Below, piece by piece: positions 57,019 through 64,000 of a DNA stretch of 64,000 nucleotides; the first letter of the stretch is position 1; each line of letters begins with the position of its first letter. The translations under genes and the position numbers were made by a program. The stretch covers positions 469,501 to 533,500 of the forward strand of contig CAJHNH020002035.1 in the NCBI GenBank assembly GCA_905116865.2, written 5' to 3'. The notes under the pieces were generated by a model. The model searched no databases, had not been told where the DNA came from, and saw only the letters and a program-made list of their open reading frames with translations. Source of the stretch: Candidula unifasciata (Eukaryota > Mollusca > Gastropoda > Stylommatophora > Geomitridae).

Positions 57019-57448
57019 GGTTATCTTTTGAATAACGGTCCCAAATTATCGAGGCAGAAAATATACCCTAGCAGGGCCTCAGTCACGTGTCAGTTGCGCA
57101 CTTCCGGGGACTATACCGCCACCGCCGAATTGCGAACTTACGGGGACTATACCTCTACCGCCGAGAGTATCCCCCACGCCGCTCATGCGGCGTGGATTTG
57201 GGCTAAACTTGATGGCTGGGTCATACGAGCAAATACAATAAAGGCAGCTGCAGGAAATGCGGTAGCTGCTGCTCGTGAGTCCCAGCCATCTAGTTTAGCC
57301 CCCATCCACGCCGCGTGGGGGATACTCTCGGCGGTGGCGGAAGTGCGCAATTTAAGTCGCCGGAAGTGCGCAAATGACACATGACTGAGGCCCTGTTAGG
57401 TTATATTTTCTGCCTCGATAATTTGGGACCGTTATTTGGAAGATAGCC
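57019..57448. mobile_element. Foldback element FB, copy 3 (OS9 intron 1)
   Basis: A 430-bp near-palindrome starts GGTTATCTTTTGAATAACGG and ends CCGTTATTTGGAAGATAGCC, flanked by GGGCTGTC at 57011-57018 and 57449-57456. An internal duplication in the left arm (GGGGACTATACC near 57106 and 57139) makes it longer than copy 1. Confidence 0.93.
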
Positions 57449-57630
57449 GGGCTGTCAGTAGTGCACTATCTGGTGGTAGTCTTGATACATGTTCAAACCA
57501 TTTGTTCTGTTTTCTCTTGATGTAGCTTAGTACTGGTTCCATCCCAGCTTCTTTTGATTCTGTCCCTTCTGGTTACATTTAGGATTCACTGTAGGCATTT
57601 TATTTCTGTTGTGTTTTTCCAATCACATAG

Positions 57631-57804
57631 GACATACCTGTAGGAGCTGTTCATGTTACATCCAAGTATGGACAGCAGTATCAGTGCACATTCCCAAACC
57701 TCAGTCTGGATGAGAAGAGGAAGGAAGAGGAGGAGAAACTGGCGATTGAGACTGGTATTGTTGAGATGCTGAAACCTATGGGACTCAATGATTGTCTCTT
57801 CAAG
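57631..57804 (+). CDS. OS9: OS9 exon 2
   Basis: This 58-codon exon has acceptor AATCACATAG and donor AAG|GTAAGT, phase 0 at both ends. It encodes VHVTSKYGQQYQCTFPN then an acidic/basic helix (LDEKRKEEEEKLAIE) and EMLKPMGLNDCLFK. Human OS-9 has VIVSSKYKQRYECRLP and ELLSPMRDAPCLLK at the same places. The cysteine in CLFK precedes the MRH domain. Confidence 0.95.
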
Positions 57805-58079
57805 GTAAGTTCACTTGTCTCTCACATAGATTGGTGTCCTTATATAGGACCTCAATCTACACATTAAATACTATAAAACTATTTTAATGACATTCAAATG
57901 TCAGAAAATGCAATGGTACGAATATGCAGCAAGATCTACTGACCTCTCAGTAGCAATACTATATGGCTCTGAGGGGGAGGGGGGGGGGGTAAAATAAGGA
58001 GAGGCAGACCAACAAAACCTGGATGCAGCATTTGGCTGAAATGACAGGCCTTAAACAAGCAAGCGTCAAGACTGTTGTA

Positions 58080-59262
58080 TCTGAATGACAGACATGGAGG
58101 AGCTGATCAGACAGTCAACAGCAGCTGGTGACCCAGTAGTGTGCAGTCTCATAGGATGTGGCACATGGCCACAGTCAACCTAGAAATAGACTTGACGTCT
58201 TCCTCCGAAGTCGGAGTACATCTGCCGGAGAGGCGGGGAACGAGTACTGCAAACAAATAAGCCAGTAAAGCGGATGTACACGCAAAACTCAGGTCAAGGT
58301 AAAAGCCAAAAGTCCATTTTGGACGAACAACCGTGACTTACCGCCGGAATTCACAGCCGGTGAACAAGAAGAAGAAGAAGAAGAAATAGGATGTGGCACA
58401 GTGATTTTGGTCACAGGTGTGAGGGAAAGTTAAGACCACTGTGATATGTGAAAGGAGTAATCCGTACCTCACCTTAGCTACTAGCATGCCCGGTGCTAGT
58501 TTTTTTAAAATCCTAATGCAAGACTGCTGTCACACGTCCCTGTCTTATGCTATGGATAAATGCTTATATTGGCAGGGGATCTTGAATCAAAGTTTAACGA
58601 ATGAGACATGACAATTCCCACGCATGTGATGTGAATATTTATACAGATGGCTTTGTGTTGAGAGGTAGACGAAGTGCATAGGGCTTCATGGCAAAAGTGA
58701 ATGGACCTTGCTTAGTGCAACAAAGCCTGGCATATGTTATCACAACGTCTAGTTTGAGAATGGAGGTAAAGGCAGTCACTGCTGCCTTCTACTGGATTGA
58801 TAGTTAGCTGTACACACATGTCCTAATTGTAACTGACTGACAGAGTATGCTGAAACAGCCATGCTCCGTGCAGAGTGGCAAACATTGCTTCAGAAGTCCT
58901 GGGTAGTTAGCGTCCTTTGGATATTTTCTCCTGGTCCTGCTTATGTATTGGGAAACGAGCAGACAGGCGGTTCTGCACCACTTGGTGAAATGATGTATGA
59001 CAAACTAGATATTGTGAAGGCCCTTTGAAAGCGAGTGAACAGTGCAGAGGCACAAACAGATCATTACGGTCTGAGTTGAATGGCACTGCGGGGAGTTAAC
59101 ACGGAATCTGGCCGATGCTCAGCACTCGAGGGAAAGGCAAGACAGATGTACAGTCAACAAATTATTGGTACTATAGGAATTAGAACTCTTCTGCTGAAGA
59201 TGGGGGACAGAGTGCTTATGGGAGTGTCCTGAGTGCTATGGTGTCAATTCTTAAATCAACAT
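58080..59262 (+). mobile_element. LINE-K, longest copy, interrupted by SINE-A (OS9 intron 2)
   Basis: 58400-59262 read conceptually gives NIYTDGFVLRGRRSA, MAKVNGPC, AYVITTSSLRMEVKAVTAAF (RNase H domain), then VTD-QSML, LHHL and the tail to GTCAATTCTTAAATCAACAT. Several stops and shifts make it a dead copy. SINE-A is inserted at 58166-58385. Confidence 0.75.
58166..58385 (+). repeat. SINE-A copy with 15-bp target duplication
   Basis: ATAGGATGTGGCACA occurs at 58151-58165 and 58386-58400. The element has an internal deletion in its 5' part and ends GGTGAACAAGAAGAAGAAGA. Confidence 0.88.
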
Positions 59263-59469
59263 TGATAATCCCTAAACAGTCAGCAATGAGTAGAAGGCTC
59301 AGAATGTGTGATTAAGCGGTCATGTGCAGGACATGATAATTCCTTTGGTGAACCCAATACTAGACTGCCATCTATAGGCTCTGCAGTATTCAAGACTCTG
59401 AACATGGTATTCTTCTTTTTAAATAAAATAAACTGATCCTATAATTAATTTTGCTAATATTTGGGGATA

Positions 59470-59700
59470 AGGTAGCACAGAGGTCATGATGTCCACTTCT
59501 CATGTAGACCTGGTTTGATTCGTGGCTTGGTCAATATAGATAAAAAAAAAAAAAAAACAATGATACACTTCCCCTTGGGGTAATGGATCAGACATGTAGC
59601 CTTCTCAGTCAAGGATACAGTTATTCAGAGGTTCTGTGAACAAGCACCACATGCTGAAAATCCTGTGGCAGTTGGAAATCAAAAAGTGCTGGCTTAAATA
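59470..59700 (+). repeat. SINE-D-like partial copy
   Basis: Head AGGTAGCACAGAGGTCATGA with a B-box-like GGTTTGATTCG and, later, CCTGTGGCAGTTGGAAATCA. A poly(A) run sits at 59543-59557. Confidence 0.5.
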
Positions 59701-59805
59701 GGCTACTGCCCAGGCTAAATTACATAACATTCATACGGTTTATGACAATATGAACTTGTCACATTGACTCTTTTCTGCTCTTGTTATTATTTCTTATATT
59801 TCCAG

Positions 59806-59869
59806 TCAAAAGATTGGTGGAGCTACGAGTTCTGCTATGGAAAATACATTAGACAGTTTCATATGGAAG
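59806..59869 (+). CDS. OS9: OS9 exon 3 (start of MRH lectin domain)
   Basis: This 64-nt exon encodes SKDWWSYEFCYGKYIRQFHM followed by a split codon. Human OS-9 reads TKDWWTYEFCYGRHIQQYHM. The tandem Trp (WW), the Cys and the Gln are hallmark mannose-binding residues of the mannose-6-phosphate-receptor-homology (MRH) domain, and all are kept. Acceptor TTTCCAG, donor G|GTAAAC, phase 1. Confidence 0.96.
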
Positions 59870-60299
59870 GTAAACTTATCTATGTTATAGATAAACATTT
59901 TAAGGAAGACAATAATCAAGGTAGCTTATTCTGAAGAGACCTGGCTTTATCGTGCAAGATTACATTCGGACTCCCGTTGAGAACAGATCATTTTCTTTCC
60001 GGATCCAGCTTCATTAAATAAGCATGAGAGATTTCTCAGGAATAGGTTGATTTAAGTTGAGCTAAAAACTGACATGATCACACTCTGAACATTCCCATAA
60101 GCGCACCATCCTCATTTTTGGCAGCCATCCTAGATTGGAATAGAAAGGCAACCTAATACTGATTTTTATTCCTTTCTTTATCCCTGTGGAATGGAGGAGA
60201 GGGGTGAGGTTACAAATACCACTCCCCCTCCTCCACACTCAAACAAGTGTTTAACAAAACATGCCTGTATTTACCACTTTTAGACTTTTGTGTGTGAGG

Positions 60300-60765
60300 T
60301 GAGCCTGAGGACTTAAGGCCACATGGCTACTGCATTTGCCACAACCTGTGCAGTCTAGGATTTCTACTTCTATCTCTCACGGGAAAAACACCTCCATCCC
60401 CAGCTTAGAATCCAAAACCACCTTCTCCCGCATGAGAGCCCAGTGCTATAACCACTCAGCCAGCCGCTCCTGCTCTTTCTCCCTTTCTGCCAAGCATGTT
60501 GTTAACAGGTGACTTATTCACCAGAAGCGGATGAACAAACATAACTTTCTGCCAAGCATTTGTTAACAGGTGACTTATTCACCAGAAGCGGATGAACAAC
60601 CAGAACTTTCTGCCAGTTTACAGCTAGTGAATGTGTAGATAAAGAAGAAGCGGTTTTCTTAAAACAGATATTGGGTCAAAAGGTGCAGATATGATAGCCT
60701 AGCTGTAAACCACAACACAACATACCTGCTACCCTTTTAAGAGTGAGCACAGAAAAAAGAAAAAG
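60300..60765. repeat. tRNA-like SINE, SINE-A and SINE-G fragments (OS9 intron 3)
   Basis: Minus-strand head CGGCTGGCTGAGTGGTTATA at 60455-60474 with a body to 60300. A direct duplication of 61 bases (CTTTCTGCCAAGCAT...ATGAACAA) at 60482-60600 precedes a SINE-A end. SINE-G plus at 60655-60765 (GCCTAGCTGTAAACCACAAC). Confidence 0.65.
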
Positions 60766-61154
60766 TTTCTTTTCTTATTACATTTTTTGTGTTGGTATTT
60801 CTGTTTCTTTCACGTTTTGTAATGCTAGGGGTGTTGGGTTTGATCCCAGCTGCTGTTCATTCGGCAGGAGACCATCTTGCATTGGTTTCGACAGCGATAT
60901 AGAGAGCCGACCATTCAGTTCAAATGGCAATCTACTGAACGTAAATTTGCCTAGAAAAACCACAACAGCCAAAAAATGTTGGTGTTGGTTTAACGTCCTG
61001 TAAAGGACACACAGCTGACTAACTAAATTCTGTTTTTGAATTAGGTTGTATCTTTTTTCCCACTCATTAAGCTTCATGGTTTTCCTCAAGTATTTTTTAT
61101 TGTGTTCAGTTAGTTTTTGGGATCAGTGAGACTGTCTGTAGTCACTTGTATTTT

Positions 61155-61345
61155 TGATGCTTCTTCTACTTCAGCATTCTAAGCCCTTGAGGCTCATTGC
61201 TGCAGATATCACCCGCCTCCATTTGTCTTTCTGGTCTTTCCAATTTATGACACTAAGTGTTTGTAGGTTGGTCTGGACATTATCTCTCCAACATCTTCTT
61301 GGTCTGCCTTGTTGTCTGCGACCACGGGACAGAAAATCCTCTGAT
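61155..61345 (-). mobile_element. LINE-R2 3' fragment
   Basis: The inverse reads RRQQGRPRRCWRDNVQTNLQ then TLSVINWKDQKDKWRRVIS, paralleling 39985-40235 (RGRPRRRWRDNIQTDLQTLG). 60766-61150 and 61346-62000 show no further features. Confidence 0.65.
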
Positions 61346-62012
61346 TATTTTATAATATCCAGGCAAAAATTAATTTTCAAATAATTTCTTCCAGCACAAG
61401 TCAAAATTTGGGTCACTGGTTTGGGAAAAAGGGGGAGGGGGGACGGGCAAGGGTCATTTAGCAGTTTTGAAATTAAATGATGAAGTGCATTTGTACTTGT
61501 AATAATCTGTTTATACTAACATTGTTTTCAGTTAAATTATAAATAAAATATTTGTAAAAACGATTTATCACACAAAATAAAACCAGTGGTGTTTTGGGTT
61601 TTATAAGCAGTTTGTACATCTACCTTTAAAATTTGTTGTCATCAAGACAAAACATTGTCAACCATCACATTGACATTTGGGCACAAAATTACCAGTTATT
61701 GGTGATTGTTTTTTTCTTTTTTGACACTTTGTTTTATGTGGATGTTTTTTTCTACAAGTTCATATTAATAGAGCAAGGAATTTTTTGAATTGTCTTTTCA
61801 TTTTATTTAGTCAATTTAAAAAAAAGTTGAGGTGTTTATATGTGTTTGAGCACTTGCACACGTACACGCCATACATTCAAAAGGTGGAAAACCATGGTTT
61901 TAGGTGCTTACCAACAGAATAATTACACTACAAATTGGTTTGGTGTATCAAAATGTAACACAGTTCATTTATATCATGATATAGTTCATTTTCATTTTTC
62001 TTTCTGGAGCAG

Positions 62013-62089
62013 ACGGGGAGATCAAAGGAAATATAATTTACTTGGGTTACTTTCTCGAGGACTTTGACTGGACCAATGAAACTGCCAGG
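62013..62089 (+). CDS. OS9: OS9 exon 4 (MRH domain)
   Basis: This 77-nt exon follows CTGGAGCAG and ends AGG|GTGAGA. It completes an Asp codon and reads GEIKGNIIYLGYFLEDFDWT then NETAR. Human has SEIKGEVLYLGYYQSAFDWD then DETAK. The fit confirms both splice sites and the phase-1 junction. Confidence 0.95.
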
Positions 62090-62204
62090 GTGAGAATTGC
62101 GTTGTTTGTTTCCTGCACAACATTGAACTATATCAAGTTTTTGTGTCTGTCTCAGGCACCAATGCTATTATGATCATTACTCATCGTCATTATCAGTCTT
62201 TCAA

Positions 62205-62545
62205 CATGTGGGTTCTGGGGGCCCATTGTGGGGAATAGACTGGCTGCCTCCAGACAAGCATGTCATAGGAGTTGACTAATTGGAGGCAGCCATTGAAGTA
62301 TATCTGCCTGAGAGGCAAGGAACCAAGAAATGAAAACATGTAAAAGGCGACTAAAAAGTTTTTACTTCAAAGTTGTGGTGCATCTGCCTGAGATATGAGA
62401 AGCTCACAGTCTGCACACAGATAAGCCAGATCTGTAAAACGGATGTGCACACTAAACCCAAGTTCTTGATCGAGAACAAAGTGCAGAAGTGGACGAACAA
62501 CCATAATTTTCTGCCTAGGTTTGCAGCCGGTGAAGGCAAAGAAGA
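62205..62545 (+). repeat. SINE-A copy with internal partial duplication (OS9 intron 4)
   Basis: The block ATCTGCCTGAGA occurs twice (62301 and 62382). The end CAGCCGGTGAAGGCAAAGAA then GAAGAAG is intact. Confidence 0.8.
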
Positions 62546-62784
62546 AGAAGAAGAGGACATTTCATACTATCAGACAATGTTGCCGCATGAGGACACATCT
62601 AGACAACATTCATCTAAGAGGTGATTTCTGGTGGCTGACTTTTATAAATGAGCAGTTCATAACAAACAATTAGCAGTTGTTGAAACAGAAAATATTGATA
62701 GAACTGTAGTCGGTGATTAATATTACTGTAAAATTGCCGTAAATTGAGCTTAATAGTTATTTGTGTATTTACACACACACTTAT

Positions 62785-63050
62785 AGTAAAGGAGTAAAGG
62801 ACCCTTTTCACGCCTTTAGGCATATAGGGCTAGACCTAGATTTTTAAAGACCAATCGGCACAAGATGAGTGATGTGGTCATCATCACGCCGGCAGCCTAT
62901 ACTTCCTAGGACTGCACCCAGTACCCACTCAAGGCTGGGTCGACCTAGGAGCCATGGTCATTTTTTAAAATAGTCCGTCTCCGCCAGGGAGCGAACCCAC
63001 GACCTTCCTGATCTGCGGCGAGCATCCAGCCGCTCTACCATGGCAACTCC
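62785..63050 (-). repeat. SINE-B full copy (OS9 intron 4)
   Basis: Minus strand head GCCATGGTAGAGCGGCTGGA (A box), GTCGTGGGTTCGCTCCC (B box), CTGGCGGAGACGGAC, GTCGACCCAGCC, GGGTACTGGGTGCAGTCC, and the 3' end GCCTAAAGGCGTGAAAAGGG. It is the best-preserved tRNA-like head in the window. Confidence 0.88.
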
Positions 63051-63156
63051 CACACACACTTATGCTCACATGTATTTGTAGTAACATAAACACAGACATA
63101 AACCTTTACCAACATAATGTGCATACACACCAGCATATTTTGTTTTGCTCATATAG

Positions 63157-63264
63157 GAAGACAGGGTAAAGAGTAAATCTGCATTGAACCGCTACCATTC
63201 TCAGTACTACACCTTGGGCACTAAATGTGACTTGACCGATCATATGAGGAGGGCAGAGGTCAGG
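63157..63264 (+). CDS. OS9: OS9 exon 5 (MRH domain); gene continues past the window
   Basis: This is a 36-codon exon, phase 0 at both ends (CATATAG acceptor, AGG|GTAGGT donor). It contains LNRYHSQYYTLGTKCDLTDH and MRRAEVR, matching human LKRYHSQTYGNGSKCDLNGR then PREAEVR. The next expected block (FLCDEG, with further MRH cysteines and the catalytic-pocket Arg/Glu/Tyr) is not in the remaining 730 bases, which hold nested SINEs. The gene is therefore cut by the right edge, with about 192 codons visible. Confidence 0.94.
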
Positions 63265-63384
63265 GTAGGTAGTGACCAACAGTAACATTATTCAGCCTTC
63301 TCTTGGAACTGCTTCTGTCCACAGTAACCAAGGCTACTATATTTCCTTGGTTTTTGTTGCTTATAACGTTTTTATACATTTTGA

Positions 63385-64000
63385 AATGGCGTTCGCCTCG
63401 AATGCTGGATTCCTGGGTTCAGGCCTCAGGGAAGGCTGGGATTTTTTTTTTTGCATGTGGACTTCTAGTCTTCTTCTTGACGTTCACCAGCTGTACACTC
63501 TGGCGGAAAGTTCTGGTTGTTCGTCCACTCCTGGACTTCAGTCCTGCTCCAATACCTGAGTGTTGTGTCTGCATCAGTTTTACAGATCTGATTCACTTAA
63601 ATGCAGACTGTTGGTTACTTGCCTCTCAGGCAGATGCACTCCGAATTCGAAGGAAGCTCCCAATTAGTCGACTCTTATGACATGCTTTGGGTAGGCAGTG
63701 GGTCCATTCTTGTTTTCCCCCCAATGGGGCCCCAGAACCCACACCGGGAGGACTTCTAGTAATTTCCCCTGGTCTCTGGGTAGTGAGACGCCCGTGTATA
63801 TTGTTGTGCATGTAAAAATCCCTTGGCAGTTGGAAATAAAAAAGAGTAGCCTAACGGCCATGCTGGGGCAAAAATTTTGAGTTAAAAATCTACCCAAAGT
63901 ATTTCAGGATCCTCGCTGGTTCTGCGGAGTTCGTGCACTGCGCTGAGAATCTTCGGACTCAGGCTTGAGTCAGAAGGGGAACGGAGCACTTATGGGTTAC
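63385..64000 (+). repeat. SINE-D copy interrupted by SINE-A, reaching the window edge
   Basis: SINE-D runs 63385-63468 and resumes at 63760 (TAATTTCCCCTGGTCTCTGG, GCAGTTGGAAATAAAAAAG, GGATCCTCGCTGGTTCTGCG, TCGTGCACTGCGCTGAGA). Confidence 0.85.
63469..63749 (-). repeat. SINE-A, 281 bp, with 10-bp target duplication
   Basis: GGACTTCTAG lies at 63459-63468 and 63750-63759. The element reads, minus strand, from TCCCGGTGTGGGTTCTGGGG to GGTGAACGTCAAGAAGAAGA. These edges define the family's true ends. Confidence 0.93.

Overview
This is eukaryotic, metazoan DNA. It has spliced genes with GT-AG introns, many tRNA-derived SINEs, fragments of several non-LTR retrotransposons, terminal-inverted-repeat DNA transposons and long simple-sequence tracts. 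The proteins look invertebrate, and the repeat style (GAA-tailed SINEs, LINE 3' ends with GAT-type tails, a SPIN-type hAT MITE) suggests a lophotrochozoan, most likely a gastropod mollusc. The species call is an inference; nothing here proves it.

Three conserved genes can be read. (1) Minus strand, 10644 down to 174: four exons of the N-terminal part of a KMT2C/KMT2D (MLL3/4) histone H3K4 methyltransferase. They contain AT-hook-like segments and the start of the first extended PHD finger (CALCNCGE). The exon phases agree across all three introns. The gene runs off the left edge, and its first exon(s) upstream of 10644 were not found. (2) Plus strand, 36235-42125: a complete three-exon FMC1 gene (128 aa), a mitochondrial F1-ATPase assembly factor, with an ETS-type site just upstream and a polyadenylation signal at 42349. 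(3) Plus strand, 54985 to the right edge: the first five exons of OS9, the ER lectin of glycoprotein ERAD, with a signal peptide and most of the MRH domain. In human, KMT2C and FMC1 lie on 7q and KMT2D and OS9 on 12q, so this linkage may predate the vertebrate genome duplications (inference).

Everything else is repeat-dominated. 0-12 kb: KMT2C/D introns with SINEs, a 1.5 kb degenerate tandem array, a SPIN-like hAT MITE (3324-3509) and LINE remnants. 11-36 kb: intergenic, with minisatellites of 35, 45 and 36 bp, a deleted mariner copy (about 14969-15630), SINEs, (CTAA)n and (CTGT)n. 36-42 kb: FMC1, whose intron 1 holds two non-autonomous TIR elements, each with a perfect 8-bp target duplication. 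42-55 kb: a dense repeat block. It includes an apparent composite insertion of about 9 kb (44107-53096), bounded by two direct hAT copies and flanked by an 8-bp duplication inside one LINE. It carries a 2.1 kb tandem duplication and a 1.6 kb minisatellite with a 21-bp unit. 55-64 kb: OS9 introns with nested SINE, LINE and foldback insertions whose order can be read from target-site duplications.

I see no operon-like or unknown multi-gene system. The novel content is in the mobile elements. Repeat family labels (SINE-A, LINE-K and so on) are mine and are based on copies compared within this window only; edges of most copies are approximate.
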